DNA of 64,000 nt from Actinomyces sp. HPA0247 (GTDB lineage Bacteria > Actinomycetota > Actinomycetes > Actinomycetales > Actinomycetaceae). Shown in pieces: positions 49,926-58,278 of this stretch; the stretch's first letter is position 1; the number at the start of each line of letters is the position of its first letter. The position numbers and the translations under genes were made by a program. The DNA lies in the NCBI GenBank assembly GCA_000411415.1, contig KE150450.1:689787-753786 (forward strand), given 5' to 3'. The notes under the pieces were generated by a model. That model searched no databases. It worked only from the letters and a program-made list of their open reading frames with translations, and was not told where the DNA came from.

Positions 49926-52181
49926 TCAGCTACCGCCCCCGGGGACGCCGGTCGCGAAGGCGTCGCGTCCGCCGCCGGGGGTGATGTCGCCGCACGCGGT
50001 GATCTTCCACAGTTTCGCGGTGCCGCCCGCGTCGACGAGCTCGAACCCGGTGGACGTGTCGACGCCGTAGAGACCCGGGTTACGGGCGGAGCGCATGAAG
50101 TTGTAGTAGGCGCCGTCTTCTTCCTCGTAGAAGTGCGTGATGCCGAGCTTGCGCACGACCTCGCACACCTCGGGGTCGGTCGCGATGTCGTGGAAGTGCT
50201 GGGTGAGGACCTTCTGCGAGGCGCCGTCCGCGTTGACTGTGCTCAGCTGCGGGAAGACGGCCTTGCGTCCGCCGAGCATCTCGGAGTAGGCGGCGCCCGC
50301 GATTGGGTCGCCGAGGATGAGCGCGTTGGGTGCGGTCGTGTACTTCATGCGGCGCAGCATGGCGAGTTCGCCGGTGGTGGCCATGCCGGGTTTGCCCAGG
50401 TGCGCGGGGTCGTACACGTAGGCGACCGCGGTGTTTCGCGCGTCGATTGCGCCGAAGCCGGACAGGACGAGGATGAGGAGTCCGACGCCCACCTGGATCG
50501 GCCAGCGCGGCGCTTCGATCTCCTCGTCGACGCCGCGTTCGGCGAGGATGCGCTGCAGGGACCTGGTCCACGCGGCGTGCAGAGCGTGGATGATCGCAGC
50601 GGTGCCGACGGCCATGAGGACCGTCAGCGCAATGTCTTCGACGCCCATGATGCGGCGGGCGTCCTTGTACCAGGGGGCCAGCAGGTACGTGCGCAGCGCC
50701 GAGTCGGGCGCGTAGGCGAGGCCGGTCAGGCCCGCAAGGATCAGGTAGGAGACGATCGGCCAGCACGGCAGGGGCAGCGCTTCTTCCTCGTCGGACGAGG
50801 CCGGGGCTCCCTCGTCCGCGCCCGTCTCCTGCGTGAGTCCGGCCTGTTCGGCGGCGCGCTCGAGGGGGTCGGGGCGGCGCCAGAGCGTGTGCAGGCGGGC
50901 GGTCGCGGCGATGCCGGCGATGAGGAGGAGCAGCTGGATGAGGGTCCAGTAGGTGGTGCTGGGAGTGCTCGTGAAGGGCGGGTAGGGCAGGAACGCGTGG
51001 GCGAAGGCCTCGCCCCAGCCGTTTCCGTTGCGCGGGTACTTGCCCATCGCCTGGATCTTCGACGACGACAGCGCGAGGAGCGGGGCCGCGACGACGGCGA
51101 GCGCGAGGGCACCCCACGCGAGGGCGGCGAGCTGGCCTCGGCCATCGCGCTCGTAGGCCCGGCGGGCGAAGGAGAGAATCGACGCCAGGAGCGGGGCGAT
51201 GAGGAGGGCGAGGAGGGAGAAGGCGGCGCTCGGGTGGGCGCCGACGAGGCCGAGGGCGCCGATCAGCAGGAAAACACCCTGGGGGATGCGGCGCATGAAC
51301 GCGCGTACCCCGTCTCCGGCGCGCAGATCCGTGGTAAAGCGTCGACCGACGACGATCGCGGCCGCGGCGAGCCCGGGAACCAGCGCGGTGCCGGTCGAGT
51401 TGGGCCACTGGTTGTACATGGTGAGCGCGTCGGCCGGCATGTTGAGCAGCATGCCGCCGATGACCGGCGCGGCGAGGAGAGCGCTGCGCGAGGCGGTGAG
51501 CACCGAGACGAGCGCTGCCAGGCCGATCACCCACACGGCCATGAGTGCCAGCGAGGAGACGTTGGCGGTCTGGACAACCGAGTCGTAGCGCGCAAAAAGC
51601 GCGACGAAAGCGTGCCAGCCCGTGGGGTAGTAGACGCTCCTGCCGCCGTAGAGCTCGTGGAGGCCACCGAAGGGGCTCGCATCCTTTCCGTACAGGATCG
51701 CGTGCACGCCGTTTTGGTGGAACGTCGGGTCCCACTGCTGGACGGGGTTGGCCGGGTCCGCGCCCGCAAGAAGCGGCCACGCGGCCACGAGGAAGCCGAC
51801 GAGGATCGCTCCCCACGTGGAGGCGCGGACCGCAGCCTGCGCGCCGCCGATGGGAACGCGTACGCCGATGGCCTCGCGCAGGGGAACTCCCCGCAGTGAG
51901 AAACCGCCGTTACTGCGGTGGAAGAAGCTCAACGCCCACGCGGCGGCGCCACCGATGGCGCTCAGGCCGAGGACTGGCAGGGCGGTGGAGGGTTCCCACT
52001 CAATGTCGAGGGCCGGGTAGGCCGCTGACAGGGCCGTGACGAGGCCGAAGGTGAACGCGGGTGCCGCACCGATCGCGACGAGCGACGAGCGCCCCCCGGC
52101 CCGCAGCCACATGAAGCCCGGCAGCACCAGGGCGACCATCATGGCCAGCAGGGTCGGAAGCAGCATCCACCAGGCCAGCAC
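49926..52181 (-). CDS. DUF6541-type large membrane protein (GT-C-like)
   Basis: 751 residues with about 13-15 hydrophobic helices up to ~residue 590 and a soluble C-terminal domain (~600-751) containing LGDPIAGAAYSEMLGGRKAVF and GVDTSTGFELVDAGG. The long first loop WDPTFHQNGVHAILYG with the Asp and His near residue 150 resembles GT-C glycosyltransferases acting on polyprenyl-linked sugars. Its start is 3 bases after the DedA stop. Function in cell-wall glycan assembly is inferred. Confidence 0.8.
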   Translation of the reverse strand: MLAWWMLLPTLLAMMVALVLPGFMWLRAGGRSSLVAIGAAPAFTFGLVTALSAAYPALDIEWEPSTALPVLGLSAIGGAAAWALSFFHRSNGGFSLRGVPLREAIGVRVPIGGAQAAVRASTWGAILVGFLVAAWPLLAGADPANPVQQWDPTFHQNGVHAILYGKDASPFGGLHELYGGRSVYYPTGWHAFVALFARYDSVVQTANVSSLALMAVWVIGLAALVSVLTASRSALLAAPVIGGMLLNMPADALTMYNQWPNSTGTALVPGLAAAAIVVGRRFTTDLRAGDGVRAFMRRIPQGVFLLIGALGLVGAHPSAAFSLLALLIAPLLASILSFARRAYERDGRGQLAALAWGALALAVVAAPLLALSSSKIQAMGKYPRNGNGWGEAFAHAFLPYPPFTSTPSTTYWTLIQLLLLIAGIAATARLHTLWRRPDPLERAAEQAGLTQETGADEGAPASSDEEEALPLPCWPIVSYLILAGLTGLAYAPDSALRTYLLAPWYKDARRIMGVEDIALTVLMAVGTAAIIHALHAAWTRSLQRILAERGVDEEIEAPRWPIQVGVGLLILVLSGFGAIDARNTAVAYVYDPAHLGKPGMATTGELAMLRRMKYTTAPNALILGDPIAGAAYSEMLGGRKAVFPQLSTVNADGASQKVLTQHFHDIATDPEVCEVVRKLGITHFYEEEDGAYYNFMRSARNPGLYGVDTSTGFELVDAGGTAKLWKITACGDITPGGGRDAFATGVPGGGS

Positions 52182-52184
52182 GGC

Positions 52185-52850
52185 TTACTCCTCCTCGGAT
52201 GCGGCGCGGCGCTTACCGATCATCTCGATGATGACGGGCAGGACCGACGCGAGGATGATGACGCCGAGGATGAGCGTCAGGTTGTCGTGCACGAAGGGAA
52301 CGTTGCCCAGGAGCGCACCCACGAGGATGAAGCCCGCGCCCCAGATGACAGAACCGAGCGTGTTGAAGACCAGGAACTTCGCGTAGGGGTAGCGGGCCAT
52401 GCCCGCGGCGATCGGGATGAACGTGCGCACGAAGGGAATAAAACGGCCGATGACCAGCGACCGGCCTCCGTAGTTCGTGAAGTAGTGCTCCGCCTTCTCC
52501 AGGTGCTCCGTCTTGAGGATTCGGGCGTCCGGCTTGAAGAAGCGCCGTCCCCACTTGGCGCCCAGGAAGTAGCCGATTTGCGCGCCGATGAAAGCTGCGA
52601 CGACGACGAGGAGGATCAGGGTCGGCAGGTGCAGGCCGAGGCGGTCGTGGAGCAGGCCCGCGGTGAACAGCAGGGACTCGCCGGGCAGGACCGGGAACAG
52701 GACACCGGACTCGATGAGAACGATGAGCATCGTTCCCCACAGCACCCACGGTCCCATGGCGACGAGCAGGGTCTCGGGATTTTTAAACCACTCGATAACG
52801 GTGTGCAGCATCGACGGATCTGATGCGGTCACGAGTGTCGACCAGGTCAC
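52185..52850 (-). CDS. DedA-family membrane protein
   Basis: 221 residues. The DedA/SNARE-associated signature is present: FPVLPGESLLFTAG, then FFKPDARILKTEHLEKAE, the re-entrant loop GGRSLVIGRFIPFVRTFIPI with its essential Arg residues and AGMARYPYAKFLVFN. The family flips or recycles polyprenyl phosphate or phospholipids, which fits the GT-C-like gene directly downstream. Charged C-terminal tail GKRRAASEEE. Confidence 0.93.
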   Translation of the reverse strand: MTWSTLVTASDPSMLHTVIEWFKNPETLLVAMGPWVLWGTMLIVLIESGVLFPVLPGESLLFTAGLLHDRLGLHLPTLILLVVVAAFIGAQIGYFLGAKWGRRFFKPDARILKTEHLEKAEHYFTNYGGRSLVIGRFIPFVRTFIPIAAGMARYPYAKFLVFNTLGSVIWGAGFILVGALLGNVPFVHDNLTLILGVIILASVLPVIIEMIGKRRAASEEE

Positions 52851-52924
52851 GATAGGGCCCTTTTCTGCCGGGAATGTATCACCCTAACCCTACCTTTGTT
52901 GACCGCGATTATAGGATAGGCAAC

Positions 52925-55900
52925 ATGAGGAAGCGCAAGGATTCACACGACGGCTCGCCGGTCGCTGACACAAACCTCCTCTTCGTCCCATCATCATCTG
53001 ACGATTCCGCAGAGAACGGGGTCGACGCCCTCATGGGAATGATCGACGAGGCAGGGGCTCAGCCCGCGCCACCGCCACCCCCCGAGGTGCCCGCATCGGA
53101 GGCACGCACGGAGGTCATGGCGCCCGTCGTCGTGCCGAACGCGACCACCGCCCCGGTCACCATGCCCCCCAGCATTCCTCCCAGCCACGCAGATTCCGAC
53201 CAGGGCACCCCGGCCTCGTCGATGATCGCCGACAGCGGCGTCACAGTGCCTCCCCCGCCCGCCACCACCGATTCCGATAGCGCCGCCGACACGCACGAGC
53301 CCGCCCCGGCCTCGTCCACGCCCGTAGCCACGGACACCACCAACACCGAGGATGTGCACGGCGCCGAGGAAGACGCAACCACCCCCGCGAGCGCGTCCGA
53401 GGAGGCGGAGAAGACCCCCTCCCCAGCCACCGGCGAGATCGCCGCGAACCTGCCGGTGCGCCGCATGCGCCTGCCCCGCCCCGTCTACATCGCCGACCGC
53501 ATCACGAGCGTGCGACGCCGCCGCGAGGACGCCGTCGACGTCGTCATCTCCCTCATCGCGATTTTCTTCATCTGGACGATCGGCGCGCTCGCCAGCGCGA
53601 CCACGCGCGGCGTCACCATGGACGTCCTCAGCTTCCAGCTGGTCCGCAAGATCCTCATCCTGCCGGTGAGCATCACCGAGGGCCTCATCATTTTGACCAC
53701 GCCGATCCTCGTGATCGTCTCGCTCGCGCTACGCAGACGCCTCCAGGCGATCATCCAGGTCCTGGTCACGAGCCTCGTCGCGGCAGTCGGCGGCTGGATC
53801 ATCATCCTGCTGACGGGACTGCTCCCCTCGGAACTGACCGCGCCGCTGAGCGTGGACCGCGCGCTCGCCACCCAAGGCTCCCAAACCGGTATCGCAATTG
53901 CGATCAACCTGGTCATCGTCACCCTGTGCGCCCTGTTCACCTCCGCGGGTGAGGCCCAGTCGATGAAGGCCATTAAGTGGGGCTGGACCGGCCTGTGGAT
54001 CATCCTCATCCTGGGCGTGCTGCGCTCCTCCATGACGCTGCCCGTCGCCTTCATCTCCGTCTTCCTGGGCCGCGCGTTCGGCTCGGGCTCGCGGTGGATC
54101 ATGGGCTACGACGACCAGAGGGCCAAGGGCGCAAAACTCGTCGAGGCCCTCCTCGGCATCGGCATCACACCCTCGCGGATCGTGCGCACCGACCTCGACA
54201 CCACCGAAGAACCCCTGGCGACCTGGGCCGTCGCCGAAGACTCGCGCGGCCGCCTGACACAGATGCCCGCCGACCTGGGCGACATGGGCGTCACGGTCAC
54301 GCGCCACCCGGGCCAGGATCACTACCGCCACTACCAGGCGTGGAGCGACACGGGCCTCGCCTACGAGCTCATCGCCATGGATCCCGGCCAGGAGCTGACC
54401 GGCACCCTCCTCGAAATGTGGAACAACCTGCGGCTGCGCGGCATCAGCCGGTGGGTCTCCCCCTCGCTCAAGGCGCAGGCCGAGCGCTCCTCGTTCACAA
54501 CCCTGCAGGCGCTGCGTGCGGGCGTATTCACGCAGGAGCCGATCGGCATCGCCTCGGCCTCCGACTCGATCATTCTGGTCATGTCCGCACTGCCGCCGAC
54601 GACCCCGCTGACGGAGCTCGGCGAGGCTGCGACGGACGAGGTCTTGGACCGCGCGTGGGAGCAGCTGCACTTCGCGCACGCGCGCGGCATTTCGCACCGC
54701 GCCCTCACTCCCGAGGCCGTGGTCGTCGACTCATCCTCGGACGTGTGGCTCCTCGACTGGGATTCCGGCGAGGTTGCGACGACCGAGCTGAACCAGTCGA
54801 TCGACATCGCGCAGATGCTGGTTCTCACGGCCCTGGCCGTGGGGCCTGAGCGCGCGCTCGAGGCCGGACGGCGCTGCGTCGGGGAGGAGACGCTGATCGC
54901 GTGCGCCCCCGTCATCCAGAAGCCCGTTCTTCCCGCATCCATCAACCAGCGCCTGCGCCGTTCCGATCTGCTGAGCGAGCTGCGCGCGGCCCTCGTGGGC
55001 GACTCCGAGGCGGAGACAGCGCCGACGGCTGACCTGCAGCGCTTCCGCCCGCGCACGATCTTCACAATCGCGGTGGCGTTCATCGCGGTCTTCATCGTCG
55101 TGGGTTCGCTGAACTTCAGCGACATCGTGACCACGGTCAAGAGCGCGAACCCGTGGTGGATGCTCGCTTCCGCGGTGCTCGCCTGCCTCATCTGGGTCGG
55201 GTCCGCGGTCCCGCTTGTTGCCCTGTCGCCTGAGAAGCTGAGCCTGCGAGAGACTCTCATCGCCCAGGTCGCGGCCTCGATCATTACGATCGTGGCACCC
55301 GCCGGCGTGGGACCCGCGGCCCTCAACCTGCGCTACCTGCGCAAGCGTCGCGTTCCCACCGCGATGGCGGTGACGACCGTGACCCTCATGCAGATCTCGC
55401 AGGCGCTCATCACGATCATCCTGCTGCTGATCGTCATGGTGATCGCCGGGTCGTCACTGTCCGTATCGGTCCCCTACGGCACCATCCTGGGTGTCGTCGC
55501 GGTCGTGATGGTCGCGGTCGGCGTCATCGTCGCGGTGCCGAAGGTGCGCCGCTGGATCTGGTCGAAGATTCAGCCGACCTGGCAGCAGGTATACCCGCGC
55601 CTCCTGTGGATCATCGGCCAGCCGCGTCGCCTCGCTGCGGTCGTGGGCGGCAACCTGCTGATGAACATCGGCTACGTGGGCGCGTTCTGGACGGCGCTGC
55701 TCGCCATGGGCGGTTCGCTGAACTTCTCCACGGTGTCGATCACCTACCTGACGGCGAACGCGGCCGGCTCCTTCATCCCGTCGCCGGGTGGTATCGGTAC
55801 CGTCGAAACGGCGCTGACCTCGGGCCTGACGGTTGCGGGCATCTCCTCGTCGGTTGCGATCGCGACAGCCCTGCTCTACCGTCTCGTCACCTTCTACGGC

Positions 55901-55957
55901 CGTATCCCCTTCGGCTGGCTGGCCATGAAGTACATGGAAAAGAAGGACATGATCTAG
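52925..55957 (+). CDS. Degenerate kinase domain fused to LPG-synthase-like membrane domain
   Basis: 1010 residues. A disordered Pro/Ala/Thr/Glu-rich head (~1-180) precedes ~7 hydrophobic helices (~200-390), a soluble kinase-like part (~400-690) and a C-terminal flippase-like membrane domain (~710-1000) of the UPF0104/LPG_synthase_TM family (NPWWMLASAVLACLIW, VGPAALNLRYLRKRRV, PSPGGIGTVETALTSG). The kinase part has HARGISHRALTPEAVVVD followed by LLDWDSG, where a functional kinase has HRDLKPxNI and DFG; catalytic Asp is replaced by Ala, so it is probably a pseudokinase. Possible glycolipid or aminoacyl-lipid translocation. Confidence 0.85.
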   Translation: MRKRKDSHDGSPVADTNLLFVPSSSDDSAENGVDALMGMIDEAGAQPAPPPPPEVPASEARTEVMAPVVVPNATTAPVTMPPSIPPSHADSDQGTPASSMIADSGVTVPPPPATTDSDSAADTHEPAPASSTPVATDTTNTEDVHGAEEDATTPASASEEAEKTPSPATGEIAANLPVRRMRLPRPVYIADRITSVRRRREDAVDVVISLIAIFFIWTIGALASATTRGVTMDVLSFQLVRKILILPVSITEGLIILTTPILVIVSLALRRRLQAIIQVLVTSLVAAVGGWIIILLTGLLPSELTAPLSVDRALATQGSQTGIAIAINLVIVTLCALFTSAGEAQSMKAIKWGWTGLWIILILGVLRSSMTLPVAFISVFLGRAFGSGSRWIMGYDDQRAKGAKLVEALLGIGITPSRIVRTDLDTTEEPLATWAVAEDSRGRLTQMPADLGDMGVTVTRHPGQDHYRHYQAWSDTGLAYELIAMDPGQELTGTLLEMWNNLRLRGISRWVSPSLKAQAERSSFTTLQALRAGVFTQEPIGIASASDSIILVMSALPPTTPLTELGEAATDEVLDRAWEQLHFAHARGISHRALTPEAVVVDSSSDVWLLDWDSGEVATTELNQSIDIAQMLVLTALAVGPERALEAGRRCVGEETLIACAPVIQKPVLPASINQRLRRSDLLSELRAALVGDSEAETAPTADLQRFRPRTIFTIAVAFIAVFIVVGSLNFSDIVTTVKSANPWWMLASAVLACLIWVGSAVPLVALSPEKLSLRETLIAQVAASIITIVAPAGVGPAALNLRYLRKRRVPTAMAVTTVTLMQISQALITIILLLIVMVIAGSSLSVSVPYGTILGVVAVVMVAVGVIVAVPKVRRWIWSKIQPTWQQVYPRLLWIIGQPRRLAAVVGGNLLMNIGYVGAFWTALLAMGGSLNFSTVSITYLTANAAGSFIPSPGGIGTVETALTSGLTVAGISSSVAIATALLYRLVTFYGRIPFGWLAMKYMEKKDMI

Positions 55958-55992
55958 GGCACGGACAGACGCGCGCGGATCCGTCACACTAT

Positions 55993-56031
55993 CCATTTAC
56001 TTCAAATTAAGGCTAAATTTGAAGTAAATGG
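55993..56031. repeat. AT-rich perfect hairpin downstream of fic
   Basis: CCATTTACTTCAAAT and its exact complement, 9-base loop. It shares TTACTTCAAATTAAG with the element upstream of fic. Confidence 0.85.
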
Positions 56032-56119
56032 AAGCAATGCCTTCTCGACGAACATATCCACAGTCGTACCCTGACGACTGCCACCGCATCGCGGCAACCC
56101 TCGGACCCCTCCCCTCTTG

Positions 56120-57502
56120 TCAGTCACCGTCCCCTTCAAGGGCACAATCAACCCGACGCTGAAGATCTGACACCGGATACCACTCGAAGCTCCGGCCGCG
56201 CCGAACACGTCTCAAATAGCCCTCATCCTCGAGTCCACGCAGGTCGGCGTGCGCAGTCTGAGGAGTGACCCTGTATTTGTTGGCATGCGCCGCTGCTGTC
56301 ACTGTCATCATGGGATCACGCAAGGCTTCTTCGATGACGCCGATCTGACGGTTCGTGAGTGTCGTGGCGCGCAGGCGATGCTTCACCTGATCCAGCTCCT
56401 TGGATTTCTTTGCCAGATAATCGTGCAGCTCGCGGATTCCACGCAGAATTATCCGCGCATGCCAGATCAGGAAGTAGGTAAGGTCGCCCTCATCCTGCTC
56501 GACTTCAAGGAATGAGCGAGCGTACTGTGCGGGCGCTCTATGCAGTAGTCGGGACACCGGAACAAAGTCCATCAGAAAGAAGCCCTCACGCAGCATCACC
56601 CACTGCGCAATGACGCGGGCCGTGCGACCGTTACCATCAACGAAGTAGTGGTCGTATCCCATCATGAAGTGAACAATGAGCGCCCTGACGAGGGGCGGCA
56701 CATATTGCGTCGCATACTCACCTTCACCATTCACGAAGGAACACAGACGCTCCAGGCGCTCGGGCAGCTCCGATGCGGACGGCGGAACATGGAGCGGCTG
56801 CTCCTCGCTTTCCGTCCCGTAGATGCGAACCCTGCCCTCCCCCTCCCGCTGGAGGCGGCCAGCATCGCCAGGATCATCGAGCGTCCCCTCAGTCACGATC
56901 CGATGAACCTCACAGATAAACTCTGGAGTGAGCTTATCCGTGAGACGCCCCCGCACAAATTCGAGGGCGAGAAAATTGTTTCGGATCATCCGCTCCGACC
57001 GCGTCTGCGGGCGCCTCCCCTCCCGGAGCATCTTTTTCGCATCGCGCCTCGACGTGGAGGCTCCCTCCATCTGGGAGGATGTGATCGCCTCCTCGTACAG
57101 GGAGTTGATGAGGTATCTGTCTCGCGCAGCCTCCGTTGCTACCTCCCCGGGGAGCTCGACCTGACCTCGCGCCTGAGCGGTAATATCCTCATTCAGGCTC
57201 AACAGCACATCGGGCAGATTAAAGGTCAAGGGTGTTGCGTCCTTCATCGTGAAGGGCGTCGGTCTAGCAGTGGTCGCTCGAGCACTGCGAACCGCGCACC
57301 ACCAGGCCTCGCGGGTGAGTCCCTCGGGCACCGGCTCGGCCCGGAAGTAATACTCCCACGGCCGATACTCCGGATCATCAAGTCCGCCAGCTAGCGCGCG
57401 AATAACAGACGAACGATGATCCTCATCCATATCCCTGAGGCTATTGAGAACACTGTCATAGAGTTCAGCCAGGCGACAGGGCGGAGGGGTCGGCTTCTTC
57501 AT
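56120..57502 (-). CDS. Class II Fic-family AMP-transferase with C-terminal winged helix
   Basis: 460 residues from ATG 57502 (GGAG 5 bases upstream). The N-terminal half holds the inhibitory helix motif S-S-Q-M-E-G (~142, form S/T-x3-E-G) that blocks ATP; the core has the Fic loop H-Y-F-V-D-G-N-G-R-T-A-R (~285, canonical HPFxDGNGRxxR with Pro replaced by Tyr). The C-terminal ~80 residues form a winged helix (TAAAHANKYRVTPQTAHADL), suited to binding the palindromes at its own ends. The product transfers AMP to a hydroxyl group of a target protein; target unknown. Lower GC than neighbours suggests transfer. Confidence 0.9.
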   Translation of the reverse strand: MKKPTPPPCRLAELYDSVLNSLRDMDEDHRSSVIRALAGGLDDPEYRPWEYYFRAEPVPEGLTREAWWCAVRSARATTARPTPFTMKDATPLTFNLPDVLLSLNEDITAQARGQVELPGEVATEAARDRYLINSLYEEAITSSQMEGASTSRRDAKKMLREGRRPQTRSERMIRNNFLALEFVRGRLTDKLTPEFICEVHRIVTEGTLDDPGDAGRLQREGEGRVRIYGTESEEQPLHVPPSASELPERLERLCSFVNGEGEYATQYVPPLVRALIVHFMMGYDHYFVDGNGRTARVIAQWVMLREGFFLMDFVPVSRLLHRAPAQYARSFLEVEQDEGDLTYFLIWHARIILRGIRELHDYLAKKSKELDQVKHRLRATTLTNRQIGVIEEALRDPMMTVTAAAHANKYRVTPQTAHADLRGLEDEGYLRRVRRGRSFEWYPVSDLQRRVDCALEGDGD

Positions 57503-57520
57503 GACTGCTCCGTTCACGCT

Positions 57521-57569
57521 TATTTCAAATTACTTCTAATATTATCTTAATTTGAAGTAATTAGAAATA
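57521..57569. promoter_or_regulatory. AT-rich palindrome in the fic promoter
   Basis: 20-base arms (TATTTCAAATTACTTCTAAT and a complement with two changes) around ATTATCTTA, 19 bases upstream of the fic start. A candidate site for autoregulation; partner of the element at 55993. Confidence 0.65.
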
Positions 57570-57656
57570 CTCTCACCCCAAGTCCTGGATCCCATCTATG
57601 CGCAAGAGAGCGCACCCCACCTGCCTCACTCCGGCACGAGGCAGCCGACCGTTCGC

Positions 57657-58124
57657 TTACTGGAGGCTGTTGTTGCCGTCCGGGTATGCCGCCTGGACGC
57701 CGCTGACCGCGCGGATCGTCTCCAGCGAACCGGCGGGCACGCGCAGGGCGTAGCCGCGCAGCGCGTTGCGATACTCGCGCTCCACGGTCACGGACGCGCC
57801 CGGGAAGGACGCGGCCACGGCCTCGTTAATCGAGGTGAGGGTCGCCTCCCCGTCGGCGCCTTCCGCGAGCTGGACGATCACGACGACGGTGGTGTCGGCG
57901 TCCTGGCTGCCGGATTGCGCGCTCGGTCCGCTTTGCCCGTTCTTTGAGGTCAGCGCGGTATCGGGGTCGACACTCGACGAGGCCGTGGCCCCCGGAGCGG
58001 ACTGGGAGGAGTCTGCGGGAGCGCCGGACTGCGGCGCGGGCGTCGGCGACGTCGCGGTGGAACAGCTGGCAACCGCAAGCGCGCACGTGCCCACTCCGGC
58101 CAGAAAAACGGCTGGTTTCTTCAT
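57657..58124 (-). CDS. Free-standing I9 propeptide-like lipoprotein
   Basis: 155 residues. Signal peptide with lipobox V-A-S-C (Cys21), a Ser/Pro/Ala linker and one inhibitor-I9 domain (~75-150: VVVIVQLAEGADGEATL, INEAVAASFPGASVTVEREY, LRVPAGSLETIRAVSGVQAA). The domain is clearly related to the propeptide of the subtilase encoded next (INEAVAGAFPGASAQVEREY). There is no protease domain and the gene ends cleanly. It could serve as an inhibitor or folding helper of the neighbouring proteases, or be the remnant of a truncated copy. Confidence 0.8.
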   Translation of the reverse strand: MKKPAVFLAGVGTCALAVASCSTATSPTPAPQSGAPADSSQSAPGATASSSVDPDTALTSKNGQSGPSAQSGSQDADTTVVVIVQLAEGADGEATLTSINEAVAASFPGASVTVEREYRNALRGYALRVPAGSLETIRAVSGVQAAYPDGNNSLQ

Positions 58125-58189
58125 GGTTATCTGCTCCTTGCTGCGGGCGTGCGCTGTCGCGCTGACGCCTCCAACATAGCGCAGATAGA

Positions 58190-58226
58190 GGGCCCGGGAG
58201 CGCTCGCAGTGAGCGTTCCCGGGCCC
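58190..58226 (-). terminator. Terminator of the first wall-bound subtilase gene
   Basis: GGGCCCGGGAGCGCTC against GAGCGTTCCCGGGCCC, one bulged position, followed on the plus strand by a CCCGGCCTCGTG nonamer variant. Confidence 0.8.
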
Positions 58227-58278
58227 CGGCCTCGTGAATCGAGAATCAGTGAATCAGCGATTCAGAACAGCGCGCACA

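Noticed and set aside
48525-51899. A 1124-codon plus-strand frame opposite pheA and the DUF6541 gene
   Set aside because: Antisense to two well-supported genes; Arg/Gly/Asp/Ala composition typical of high-GC shadow frames.
52185-52850. Antibiotic-resistance role for the DedA protein
   Set aside because: DedA proteins have broad envelope roles; nothing in the sequence or context points to resistance.
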